NCBI GenBank assembly: GCA_017464225.1
Contig: JAFUDW010000044.1
Location: 1 to 9,623 of the forward strand
Direction: 5' to 3'
DNA length: 9,623 nucleotides
From: Clostridia bacterium
GTDB taxonomy: Bacteria > Bacillota_A > Clostridia > Christensenellales > Aristaeellaceae
Numbering within the stretch: position 1 is the stretch's first letter; the number at the start of each line of letters is the position of its first letter. Below the pieces are notes generated by a model. It did no database searches. It saw only the letters and a list, made by a program, of their open reading frames with translations, and was not told the DNA's origin. Below are positions 1 through 6,635 of the stretch, in pieces. A program made the translations under genes and the position numbers.

Positions 1-102
1 CTGGCGTCCTTTGCCTTTTTCGGGATTGCTGCGCAATCTTCGGTACGCACAGCTTACCGACCTCAGACTCAGGCTTGATGTTGAAATTATCGATAAATTG
101 CC

Positions 103-229
103 CGCACCGGAAATGACGGCGGCTTGCCGACGTCAATGACGCGATAGCGTCATAGCCGCATAAGCAAAACGGCTGGATCGAGCTTGCTCGTTTCCAGTCG
201 TTTTTGTTTTGCGGCGTATTTCCGGTGCG
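103..229. repeat. Multi-hairpin element closed by a 12-bp perfect inverted repeat
   Basis: CGCACCGGAAAT at 103-114 is the exact reverse complement of 218-229. Between the arms lie three further hairpins in series: 115-134 (GACG-G-CGGC against GCCG-A-CGTC, one mismatch), 136-153 (ATGACGC-GATA-GCGTCAT, perfect) and 166-204 (about 16 pairs around a CTTG loop with a small internal loop). The whole therefore folds as a closed multi-branch, cloverleaf-like structure, as RNA or single-stranded DNA. No tRNA features are present. The layout recalls folded mobile-element ends or a structured RNA. The family is not recognised. Confidence 0.6.
166..210 (+). terminator. Candidate rho-independent terminator (plus strand)
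   Basis: A strong stem at 166-182/187-204 is followed on the plus strand by TTTTTGTTTT (201-210), the shape of an intrinsic terminator for transcription entering from the left. The same hairpin is also part of the larger folded element at 103-229, so its true role may be structural. The opposite strand has a much poorer T-run. Confidence 0.35.
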
Positions 230-491
230 CTCTTTGCGACAACCCCTTTTCAATCAACTGCGGGAAATTGCTTGAAAGAGCACACAAGCAGCATCCGCCG
301 CAGCCGGGTCTGGGGGCTTCGAGCGCCCGGAAAACCTTCCCTTGGGATGGTTTTCAGCGAGAAGCGGGCCGGAAGGCCCCGGACAGGCTCCCCACCCTGG
401 CAGGGTTTTTAAGGGGCAGCGCTCCTTAACGTCTTCCCCCATCAAATTCCTGTTTATATGATTATATGCCTGCACTTATTCCAACCGGCAT

Positions 492-519
492 AAGGAAAAG
501 CGCCGAATGCACGGCGCTT
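492..519 (-). terminator. Rho-independent terminator of the polA operon
   Basis: On the minus strand a perfect 8-bp stem AAGCGCCG/CGGCGCTT (498-505/512-519) with a 6-nt loop is followed by TTTTCCTTAT. It starts 3 nt after the stop codon of the substrate-binding protein gene (523-525). It is well placed to end the whole minus-strand operon. Confidence 0.8.
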
Positions 520-522
520 ATG

Positions 523-2109
523 TCAGCGTTTAAAATATTCGATCCCGCGAAGCACCTCGGGCTCGCGCACGTCGCGGGCGTCGGTGAACATGCGGCGGGT
601 CAGGATGGCGCCGTTGCGGTAATACAGGCATACCAGCGGACAATCCTGCCAGAACAGGTTCTGTATCTCCTGGAGCGCGCGGGAATAGTCGCTGTAGTCC
701 ATGGCTCCGCGCAGCGTGGTCTGGATCAGGGTATCCATTTCGCTGGATTTATACCGCATATAATTGGCGGTATTGCCCGAGATCAGCAGGTAGCCCGGAT
801 CGGGGGTAAAATCGATATTGAAGGCCGCCAGGCACAGATCGTAAGAGCCGGCCTTGAGCTTTTCCGCCGCCTCCTTGTAGGTGAGGGTATCCACCGTGCA
901 TTCGATCCCCACCTCCAGCAGGCTGTCAGCAATGCGGTTGGCCACCTCCACGCGCACGCTGTTATCCTGCTCCTCGTACACATAAAAGCGCAGATGCAGG
1001 TTGGCCTTTTTGCCGTCCACCATCCTGGTGCGCACCCGGTTGCCCGCGTCGCTCTCGGTAAACTGATCCCATCCCGCGGCGTCCAGCAGCTCGTTCGCCT
1101 TCTGCTTGTTGTACTCCTGCCGGTAATCGCCGTTCCAGTACGTCCAGGTGCCGGGGATCATGGGGGTGTCGGTGCGGGTGACCATGCCGTAGTACACGTT
1201 GTTGACGATATCATCCATATTGATCATGTAGCGGATGGCCTGGCGCACCTGCACGTCCGAAAGCTCGGTGGAGCGGTTGTTCATCAGCAGCGTTTCCAGC
1301 TGGGTGGCGCGGAAATCGATATTGTAGCTGCTCACGCCGCTGCGGTACTGGGCCGCCGTAATGGCCCGGGTCAGCACGGCATCCACGTTGCTGTATTCGT
1401 AGGCCGAGATCAGCTCCCGGTTGGTGCTGAAAAAGTTGACCAAAATCTGCCGGTTTTCGGGAAGGTTCTGCCACCATCCGGTATAGGCCGACAGCAGCAT
1501 ATACACGGCGGGCTCAAACATCTCCAGCATATACGCGCCCGTGCCCACGGGATTGGGAGACTGCACCTCGCCCGCCTTGAGCACCGGGAAGGTCATGGCG
1601 TACAGAAAGCCGTAATTGGCGCGGCCCGTGCGCACAACGACCGTGCGGCTGTCGCTGGCCTCAATGGAATTGACAAAATACTTGAGCGTTTTGTAGCGGC
1701 CCGCGCCGTCGTCAGCCAGACGAAGTATCTCGTTGGCCGTGGCCGCCACGTCATAGGCCGAAAGCGCCGTGCCGTCATGAAAGGTGACGCCCTCCCGCAG
1801 GTAGAAAAACCAGGTTTTTCCATCGGCGCTGCTGCTGTAGCGCTCGGCAAGGCAGGGCTGGGGCTGGTAATTATCGTCCAGGTACATGAGCCCTTCATAG
1901 ATCAGCCCGGTCAGCGACATGAATTCCCGCTCCACCGGCGTCAGCGGATTGATCTGGGTGGTGGCCACCGATATGATGCCCAGATGCACGCCCACGTCGG
2001 TCATCATTTCGGCCGCGGCTCCATGCGGCAGCGTCAGCAGCGCCGCCAGCAGCAGCGCCAGCAGCCGCTTATGCCGGATCGGGGTAAAAATGCTGGTAAT
2101 AGATCGCAT
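523..2109 (-). CDS. ABC transporter substrate-binding protein, peptide/oligopeptide type (SBP_bac_5)
   Basis: This encodes an extracellular solute-binding protein of the DppA/OppA class, which captures peptides or similar ligands for an ABC importer. It is about 528 residues long, usual for the family. The family core is clear: INPLTP near residue 54, LTGLIYEGLMYLD (66-78), LAERYSSSADGKTWFFYLREG (87-107) with the family's FHDG at 110-113, then the typical VRQAIRYMINMDDIV and a C-terminal F-x-P-D-P-G-Y. The chosen ATG (2107-2109) gives a signal peptide: basic RHKR, a hydrophobic LLALLLAALLTL, then AAA-E. GGGAAAGG lies 12 nt upstream. The signal has no lipobox cysteine, unusual for a monoderm, so the protein looks secreted by signal peptidase I rather than lipid-anchored. 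The gene overlaps the transglycosylase gene upstream by 41 nt. No permease or ATPase genes are adjacent, so the ligand and transporter are unknown. Confidence 0.93.
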   Translation of the reverse strand: MRSITSIFTPIRHKRLLALLLAALLTLPHGAAAEMMTDVGVHLGIISVATTQINPLTPVEREFMSLTGLIYEGLMYLDDNYQPQPCLAERYSSSADGKTWFFYLREGVTFHDGTALSAYDVAATANEILRLADDGAGRYKTLKYFVNSIEASDSRTVVVRTGRANYGFLYAMTFPVLKAGEVQSPNPVGTGAYMLEMFEPAVYMLLSAYTGWWQNLPENRQILVNFFSTNRELISAYEYSNVDAVLTRAITAAQYRSGVSSYNIDFRATQLETLLMNNRSTELSDVQVRQAIRYMINMDDIVNNVYYGMVTRTDTPMIPGTWTYWNGDYRQEYNKQKANELLDAAGWDQFTESDAGNRVRTRMVDGKKANLHLRFYVYEEQDNSVRVEVANRIADSLLEVGIECTVDTLTYKEAAEKLKAGSYDLCLAAFNIDFTPDPGYLLISGNTANYMRYKSSEMDTLIQTTLRGAMDYSDYSRALQEIQNLFWQDCPLVCLYYRNGAILTRRMFTDARDVREPEVLRGIEYFKR

Positions 2110-2842
2110 AAGCGTCGTAAACCTTTCCCGCGTAATACCGCGTATCCTCCATGGGGATCTCCTCCAGCCGCAGATTCGTTTCATCGGCTGCGTAATTCAT
2201 GATCCACTGCTTTACATTGTTGGGCCCGGCATGGTAGGCGCAGGCGATCTCGATGGGATCGCCGTCAAATATGCGGCTCAGGTATCCCAGATACCAGCAG
2301 CCGTAGCGGATATTGGTTTCCGCGTCGTACATATCGGCGAAGGTGGTATCCTCCCCCAGCGCTCTGCGCACCTGCTCAAAGGTATCGGGCATGAGCTGCA
2401 TCAGCCCTCTTGCCCCCACGCTGCTGGTGGCCATGGTGTTATAGCTGCTCTCCCGCAGGATAACGGCCGCCGCGAAGGCCGGCTCAATCCCATTCTCCAG
2501 CGCGTATTTTTCGATCCAGGGACGGGTGTAATCCACGGTATGGCGGGCCACCAGCTGGGCGTACTCCGCCGCCTCCTGTTCCCGCTGCCGGGTCAGGGCC
2601 TCCCGCTTTCCGCGAATGGCGCCAAGCAACAGCAGCGCCGCCAAAAGGGTCAGCGCCAGCACGATCACCGTACGCCAGGGAAAGCGCCGGGCGGGCCGGA
2701 TGGTCCTGCGCGGGCGGGATTCGGCGGGCTGTTCTACCCTTTCCCGGGGCGCCAGGCTGCGCGCCACGGGACGGCTCCACGCGCTCCCGCCGGCGTGCTG
2801 GGCGCTGCGGCGGTTGCTCGGCACAGGGCGGTAATCACTCAT
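2069..2842 (-). CDS. Membrane-anchored lytic transglycosylase (SLT/Slt70-type domain)
   Basis: This 257-residue protein cleaves the MurNAc-GlcNAc bond of peptidoglycan, leaving 1,6-anhydro ends. The N-terminal 57 residues are Arg/Pro-rich and probably cytoplasmic. One membrane segment follows (about 58-75), then a charged linker and an extracytoplasmic SLT domain (about 105-255). The family motifs are present: catalytic Glu131 in LRESSYN, GARGLMQLMP (143-152), NIRYGCWYL (177-185) and AYHAGPNNV (202-210), with His where Asn is commoner. The ATG at 2840-2842 is chosen because AAAGGAGG sits 7 nt upstream; an in-frame ATG at 2926 lies deep inside coaE with no such site. The ATGAGTGA overlap with the coaE stop (8 nt) indicates translational coupling. 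It may remodel wall for growth or sporulation, but the sequence does not say which. Confidence 0.92.
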   Translation of the reverse strand: MSDYRPVPSNRRSAQHAGGSAWSRPVARSLAPRERVEQPAESRPRRTIRPARRFPWRTVIVLALTLLAALLLLGAIRGKREALTRQREQEAAEYAQLVARHTVDYTRPWIEKYALENGIEPAFAAAVILRESSYNTMATSSVGARGLMQLMPDTFEQVRRALGEDTTFADMYDAETNIRYGCWYLGYLSRIFDGDPIEIACAYHAGPNNVKQWIMNYAADETNLRLEEIPMEDTRYYAGKVYDAYAIYYQHFYPDPA

Positions 2843-3446
2843 GGGCCAGCCTCCTTTGCAGATGCCGCAGCAGGCTGCGCACCCGGCGGCGGGTATCCGC
2901 CCGGCAGCCCATGGTGCTGATGCCATGCTGCGCCCGGGCCTTTTTTTCGCTCAGCGGCATCTGGCTGTCAATGCGCGCCTGGGCGGCCCGCGCGTCCAGA
3001 TGATCGCGGCGCATGACCCGGCGCAATTGCTCCTGCCCCGTCACATACACGCACCACACCTCGTCGCACTGGGCGTCCATGCCCGTCTCATACAGCAGCG
3101 GCACATCCCAGCCCACGATGGGCGCGCCTGCCGCCTCGGTATCACGGCGCATACGATCGATCACCAGGGGATGGATGATGGCCTCCAGCTGCCTGCGCTT
3201 TTCATCGTCGGCAAACACAACGGCGCCAAGCGCACGGCGGTTCAGCGCGTCGCCGTCAAAGACGGCGTCGCCGAAGGCCGCCCGGATGGCGGGCAGCGCG
3301 TCGCCGCCCACAGCGGTGACGCCGCGGGAGATGGCGTCGGCATCCAGCACCGGCACGCCCAGGGCGCGCAGCTGCGCCGCCACATGGGTCTTGCCGCAGG
3401 CGATGCCGCCTGTGAGCCCTAAAACAAACGGTTTATTTGGTTTCAT
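2835..3446 (-). CDS. coaE: Dephospho-CoA kinase
   Basis: CoaE phosphorylates the 3'-hydroxyl of dephospho-CoA with ATP, the last step of coenzyme A synthesis, in the cytoplasm. Its 203 residues match the family length. The Walker A loop is GLTGGIACGKT (10-20). The substrate-binding VLDADAISR follows (33-41), then IIHPLV (90-95), WDVPLLYE (113-120) and the lid arginines in LRRVMRRD (141-148). The conserved C-terminal 'ADxVIxNxG' stretch is poorly matched (AQHGISTMG, 172-180), a mild divergence at a non-catalytic region. The ATG at 3444-3446 puts the P-loop at the usual distance from the N-terminus, but it has only a weak ribosome site. It lies 10 nt after the polA stop, inside the sequence that would encode the missing polA tail, so coaE translation probably depends on polA. 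Confidence 0.96.
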   Translation of the reverse strand: MKPNKPFVLGLTGGIACGKTHVAAQLRALGVPVLDADAISRGVTAVGGDALPAIRAAFGDAVFDGDALNRRALGAVVFADDEKRRQLEAIIHPLVIDRMRRDTEAAGAPIVGWDVPLLYETGMDAQCDEVWCVYVTGQEQLRRVMRRDHLDARAAQARIDSQMPLSEKKARAQHGISTMGCRADTRRRVRSLLRHLQRRLAHE

Positions 3447-3456
3447 ACCAGCTTTG

Positions 3457-5967
3457 TCATGTTTTGACCTCGGCCACCAGCGGCACCGACAGATCGATCA
3501 CGTTTTCCATGCATTCCTTGAGCAGCCGCGCCACGGCCTCGGCCTCGCTCTCCGGCGCCTCGATGATCAGTTCGTCGTGCACCTGCAAAATCAGCTTGCT
3601 TTGGAAGCCGCCCTTTTTCAGCGCTTCATGCACCCGCACCATGGCCAGCTTGATGATATCGGCCGCCGTTCCCTGCACCGGGGTATTCATGGCGGCGCGT
3701 TCGCCAAAGTTTCGCATGTTGTAATTGCTGGATTTGAGCTCGGGCAGCTTGCGCACCCGGCCAAACAGCGTGCGGGCCATGCCGGTGGCGTAGCCCTCGG
3801 CCACCGCCTTTTTCATGAAGGCCTGCACGCCGGGATAGGCGGCGAAATAGCGCTCGATAAAAGCGGCGGCCTCCTTGCGGCTCATGCCGGTATTGCGGGC
3901 CAGGCCAAAATCGCTGATGCCGTAGACCAGGCCGAAATTGACGGCTTTTGCGTGTGAGCGCATCTGCGGCGTAACATCGGCGATATCGATGCCCGCCACC
4001 TCGGCCGCCGTGCGGGCGTGGATATCCTGGCCCTGCCGGAAAGCGTCCACCATGGCCGGGTCGCCCGAAAAATGCGCCAGGATGCGCAGTTCGATCTGGC
4101 TGTAATCGGCATCCACCAGCACGCAGCCGGGCTTTGCCACAAAAGCGCGGCGGATCTCCCGGCCCATATCGGTGCGCACCGGGATATTCTGCAGGTTGGG
4201 CTCAGCGCTGGAGATGCGGCCCGTGGCCGTTCCGGTCTGGTCAAAAAAGGTATGGATGCGGCCTTCATCGTCCACCTTGCGGATCAGCGCGTCGATATAG
4301 GTGCCATGCAGCTTGCTCACCTGGCGGTATTCCAGGATATCGGCGATGGCGGGGTGCGCCTCCCGCAGCGTTTCCAGCGTTTCGGCGTCGGTGGAAAAGC
4401 CCTTGCTGGTCTTGCGCCCGGTCTTGAGCCCCAGCTTGTTGAACAGCACGTCGCCCAGCTGCTTGGGGCTGTTGATATTGAATTCGCCCACGCCGCACAG
4501 CGTGTAAATGCTCTGGCGCAGCTCCTCCTCCCTGGCCGACAGGCGGGCGCCGATCTCCCGCAGCACCGCGGTATCCACCCGGAAGCCCTCGCGCTCCATA
4601 TCAAACAGCACGCTCAAGAGCGGCAGCTCGATCTCGTTATACAGCCTTTCCACGCCCAATTCCCGCATCTGCGCGGCCTGGCGCTGACGGAGCGACCATA
4701 CGCCCGACGCATCGGCCTCGGCAAACGCGCTCAAATGATAGCTTTTCTCCTGTGGGTTCAGGGCGTAGGCCGCCAGCATGGTATCAAAGGCGATGCCGGG
4801 CAGCGGGAGCCCCCGATCGGCCAGCGTATGCAGCAGCCGCTTGCCGTCATGGGTATACACGCCCGCGCCCCAGGCGGCGCAGGCCTCCCGGAGCGGATCG
4901 CCCGACGCGCCCGGCAGGTCAAACAGCCCTACCTGGCCGCCCAGCGGCGCGCGGAGACGGTTTTCCCCATCGCAGAGCGAAAGCTCCTCTTCCCCCGCAA
5001 AAACGGCCACCGGCACGCCCTTGGCGCAGAGCGCCTCCACGCTTTGGGCGGTGAGCTCCTGCCAATCGTTGAACCGGGCGTCGGCTTGCGGCGCTTCAAG
5101 CGCGGCCTCCCCCGCCTCCTGGGCCACGCGGCCCGCAATGGTCATCAGCCCGTATTTGCGCAGCGCGTCCAGTCCGCCCGCCAGACGATGGGCCTCGCAG
5201 GCGTCGTAACGCACAGTAAGCGGGATATCGCGCTTGATGGTGGCCAGCCACTTGGAAAAGCGCGCCTGGTCGGCGTTGGCGCGGATCTTTTCGCCCAGCT
5301 TGCCCTTGATCTCCTCGCCATGAGCCAGCACGCTCTCCAGCGTACCGTATTGATCCAGCAGCTTGACCGCCGTCTTTTCACCCACGCCGGGCACGCCGGG
5401 GATATTGTCGCTGCTGTCGCCCATCAAGCCTTTGAGGTCGGTGATCTGTTCCGGTGTGACGCCGAAAAGCTCCTTGACGCGGGCGGGGGTACACTCCTCC
5501 ACCTCGCTGATCCCCTTGCGGGTGAGCAGCAGCGTGATCTCATCATCCACCAGCTGCAGGGCGTCCCGGTCGCCGGTGAGCAGCAGGGCGTCGACGCCCT
5601 TCTCCCGGCACTGGAGCGACAGCGTACCCAGGATATCGTCGGCCTCGTAGCCTGTCAGGCTCAGCACGCCCAGGCCCATGGCGGCCAGGATCTCCTTGAT
5701 GGAATCAAACTGCGGTCTGAGCTCGTCGGGCGTGCGGGCGCGGCCCGCTTTGTATTCCGCATACTCGGTATGGCGGAAGGTGGGCGCGTGCTCGTCAAAG
5801 GCAACGGCGCACCAGCGGGGCGAGCGCTCCCGCAGGCAGCGCAGCAGCATATTCAAAAATCCATGCAGGGCGTTGGTATACGTCCCGTTATAATCCATCA
5901 GCGGCAGGGCATGAAAAGCCCGGTGCATCAGGCTGTTTCCATCCACAATCAGAAAGGTATCGCGCAT
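3457..5967 (-). CDS. polA: DNA polymerase I (5'-3' exonuclease and polymerase; proofreading site degenerate)
   Basis: PolA fills repair gaps and removes Okazaki RNA primers. The 836 residues run in the standard order. The 5'-3' exonuclease (about 1-285) has DGNS at 10, TGYEADDILG (105-114), TGDRDALQLV (131-140) and GDSSDNIPGVPGVGEKTA (183-200). A central 3'-5' exonuclease-like domain (about 300-415) lacks the acidic FDTE-type residues, so proofreading is probably absent, as in many Bacillota. The polymerase domain has motif A (VDADYSQIELR, 618-628), motif B (RSHAKAVNFGLVYG, 670-683) and motif C (LQVHDEL, 794-800). Translation starts at ATG 5965-5967 with GGAGGT 7 nt upstream. The protein ends abnormally early at VPLVAEVKT: the conserved tail G-x-x-W-Y-x-x-K is missing because a TGA (3457-3459) replaces the Gly codon, although the rest of the tail is still in frame down to a TAA at 3433-3435. 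Confidence 0.97.
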   Translation of the reverse strand: MRDTFLIVDGNSLMHRAFHALPLMDYNGTYTNALHGFLNMLLRCLRERSPRWCAVAFDEHAPTFRHTEYAEYKAGRARTPDELRPQFDSIKEILAAMGLGVLSLTGYEADDILGTLSLQCREKGVDALLLTGDRDALQLVDDEITLLLTRKGISEVEECTPARVKELFGVTPEQITDLKGLMGDSSDNIPGVPGVGEKTAVKLLDQYGTLESVLAHGEEIKGKLGEKIRANADQARFSKWLATIKRDIPLTVRYDACEAHRLAGGLDALRKYGLMTIAGRVAQEAGEAALEAPQADARFNDWQELTAQSVEALCAKGVPVAVFAGEEELSLCDGENRLRAPLGGQVGLFDLPGASGDPLREACAAWGAGVYTHDGKRLLHTLADRGLPLPGIAFDTMLAAYALNPQEKSYHLSAFAEADASGVWSLRQRQAAQMRELGVERLYNEIELPLLSVLFDMEREGFRVDTAVLREIGARLSAREEELRQSIYTLCGVGEFNINSPKQLGDVLFNKLGLKTGRKTSKGFSTDAETLETLREAHPAIADILEYRQVSKLHGTYIDALIRKVDDEGRIHTFFDQTGTATGRISSAEPNLQNIPVRTDMGREIRRAFVAKPGCVLVDADYSQIELRILAHFSGDPAMVDAFRQGQDIHARTAAEVAGIDIADVTPQMRSHAKAVNFGLVYGISDFGLARNTGMSRKEAAAFIERYFAAYPGVQAFMKKAVAEGYATGMARTLFGRVRKLPELKSSNYNMRNFGERAAMNTPVQGTAADIIKLAMVRVHEALKKGGFQSKLILQVHDELIIEAPESEAEAVARLLKECMENVIDLSVPLVAEVKT

Positions 5968-5988
5968 CGGTCACACCTCCACAACAGT

Positions 5989-6017
5989 ATTGTAACATAT
6001 TTTCATGGAATATACAA
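5989..6017 (-). promoter_or_regulatory. Candidate sigma-A-type promoter for the polA operon
   Basis: On the minus strand TACAAT (5989-5994, 5 of 6 consensus) lies 17 nt downstream of TTGTAT (6012-6017, 3 of 6). The -10 starts about 22 nt upstream of the polA ATG and leaves room for the GGAGGT site at 5975-5980. The -35 is weak but the spacing is ideal. It is the only good candidate in the 89-nt divergent gap. Confidence 0.5.
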
Positions 6018-6037
6018 AGTAAACCTGCGCCATAATA
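6008..6037 (+). promoter_or_regulatory. Candidate forespore-type (sigma-G-like) promoter
   Basis: GAATA (6008-6012), an 18-nt spacer and CATAATA (6031-6037) fit the sigma-G consensus as I recall it (GHATR, N18, CATnHTA). It faces the SpoIIQ-like gene starting at 6057, consistent with a forespore role. A caveat is that a start about 7 nt after the -10 would leave only some 13 nt of leader and cut into the GAGAGGTG ribosome site. CATAAT also resembles a plain -10. Confidence 0.4.
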
Positions 6038-6056
6038 GCGGAGAGGTGAAAAAGGA

Positions 6057-6572
6057 TTGCGCCGTTTGATCGAAAAATGGGGCGAAACCGCCCTGGCCGC
6101 CCTCTGCGTGCTGGCCATCATATTCGCCGCCCTGTACACCCGGCAGGACGATCTGAAGCGGCTGGCCGCCCGGGACGCCGCAGCCAGCCGGGATGAATCG
6201 CTGACCGAGGCGCGGGAGCAAGCGTCCTTTCAATGGCCCGTGGCCGGAGCCCAGGCGGAAGGATTTATCGGCGCTGCGCGCACGGATAGCGGACTATGGC
6301 GGTTTTCGCCCTATGTGCGGTTTTCCGCCGTCCCCGGGCAAAGCGTCCTCGCCATGGCCGCGGGCACTGTGCTCAGGGCCGAGGACGGCTGCCTGTGGAT
6401 CGATCATGGAAACGGCATCGAAATCGGCTACAGACAGCTGCAATCCCTTCGGGCAGCGGCAGGACAGGCGGTGACGGCCGGGCAGGCGGTGGGCACGGCG
6501 GGCAGCGGCGGCATCCAGGTTTGCGCCCTGCGGGACGGCAAATATATCGATCCCCTGAAACTCACAGAGTAA
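6057..6572 (+). CDS. SpoIIQ-like membrane protein with a degenerate LytM/M23 domain
   Basis: This is a 171-residue protein with one N-terminal membrane segment (about 12-27), a charged linker (29-56) and an extracytoplasmic LytM/M23 fold. The fold is recognisable from WPVAG (60-64), VPGQSVLAMAAGTVLRAEDG (92-111), WIDHGNGIEIGY (114-125), the V-x-A-G-Q-A-V-G turn (139-146) and DGKYIDPLKL at the end. The metal-binding residues are gone: the usual H-P-G-x-D is S-P-Y-V-R (84-88), H-L-H is I-Q-V (153-155), and Y-x-H-L is Y-R-Q-L (125-128). It cannot be an active zinc endopeptidase, so a binding or scaffold role like that of SpoIIQ, which joins SpoIIIAH across the spore membranes, is inferred. It starts at TTG (6057) with GAGAGGTG (6041-6048) 8 nt upstream. 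It could instead be another non-sporulation M23 relative. Confidence 0.78.
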   Translation: MRRLIEKWGETALAALCVLAIIFAALYTRQDDLKRLAARDAAASRDESLTEAREQASFQWPVAGAQAEGFIGAARTDSGLWRFSPYVRFSAVPGQSVLAMAAGTVLRAEDGCLWIDHGNGIEIGYRQLQSLRAAAGQAVTAGQAVGTAGSGGIQVCALRDGKYIDPLKLTE

Positions 6573-6576
6573 TATG

Positions 6577-6616
6577 AACGGGATGCGGCGTTTTTCTGCA
6601 TCCCGTTATCATTTTA
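6577..6616 (+). terminator. Hairpin downstream of the SpoIIQ-like gene, probable terminator
   Basis: A perfect 10-bp stem AACGGGATGC/GCATCCCGTT (6577-6586/6598-6607) with an 11-nt T-rich loop starts 4 nt after the stop codon. The following ATCATTTTA is only a modest U-tract, so termination may be incomplete. Confidence 0.6.
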
Positions 6617-6621
6617 CGGCA

Positions 6622-6635
6622 AATATGCGCATATT
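6622..6635. promoter_or_regulatory. Perfect 14-bp palindrome, possible operator
   Basis: AATATGCGCATATT is a perfect dyad in the AT-richer gap between the SpoIIQ-like gene and the small ORF at 6769. Such a site suits a dimeric regulator. GCATA within it, 16 nt, then TGAAAATT (6650-6657) also loosely resembles a sigma-F type promoter. No regulator can be assigned. Confidence 0.3.

Larger units (their letters stand above)
1..465. other. Gene-poor region with many hairpins; possible dispersed element remnant
   Basis: I see no convincing protein gene here. The left part (103-229) is a nested hairpin element, listed separately. The right part is GC-rich and also self-complementary. It has an 11-bp stem with one mismatch and a 4-nt loop at 330-340/345-355, GGGCC-GGAA-GGCCC at 366-379, ACCCT-GGC-AGGGT followed by a T-run at 394-410, and a 7-bp stem at 411-417/421-427. 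A TTG-initiated minus-strand ORF (253 down to the left edge, at least 84 codons) crosses the hairpins. A perfect TATAAT lies on the minus strand at 461-466, but with no convincing -35 at proper spacing. This could be a transcribed structured RNA or the remnant of a repeated element. Nothing in the sequence decides between these. Confidence 0.5.

Noticed and set aside
103..229. tRNA or CRISPR interpretation of the cloverleaf-like element
   Set aside because: There is no T-loop, anticodon stem or CCA-end pattern, and no regularly spaced direct repeats. Only inverted repeats are present.
254..475. Minus-strand 73-codon ORF in the left gene-poor region
   Set aside because: It runs straight through GC-rich hairpins, has a Pro/Gly/Ala-rich product and no recognised motif. 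It is better explained by the structured DNA.
2110..2184. Longer start for the substrate-binding protein at 2184
   Set aside because: It would add 25 Arg-rich residues before the signal peptide and enlarge the overlap with the transglycosylase gene. The ATG at 2109 gives a normal signal sequence.
466..2202. Plus-strand ORF of 578 codons opposite the substrate-binding protein
   Set aside because: It lies antisense to a clear SBP_bac_5 gene. The product is His/Gly/Arg-rich low-complexity sequence typical of GC-rich antisense frames.
3457..3459. Genome-wide UGA-to-glycine recoding as the explanation for the polA TGA
   Set aside because: coaE, the SBP, the small ORF and the ligase-like gene all end in TGA at the expected family length. 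coaE shows no homologous continuation, so TGA is an ordinary stop here.
4018..6069. Plus-strand ORF of 683 codons opposite polA
   Set aside because: It is antisense to unmistakable DNA polymerase I motifs, with no recognisable domain of its own.
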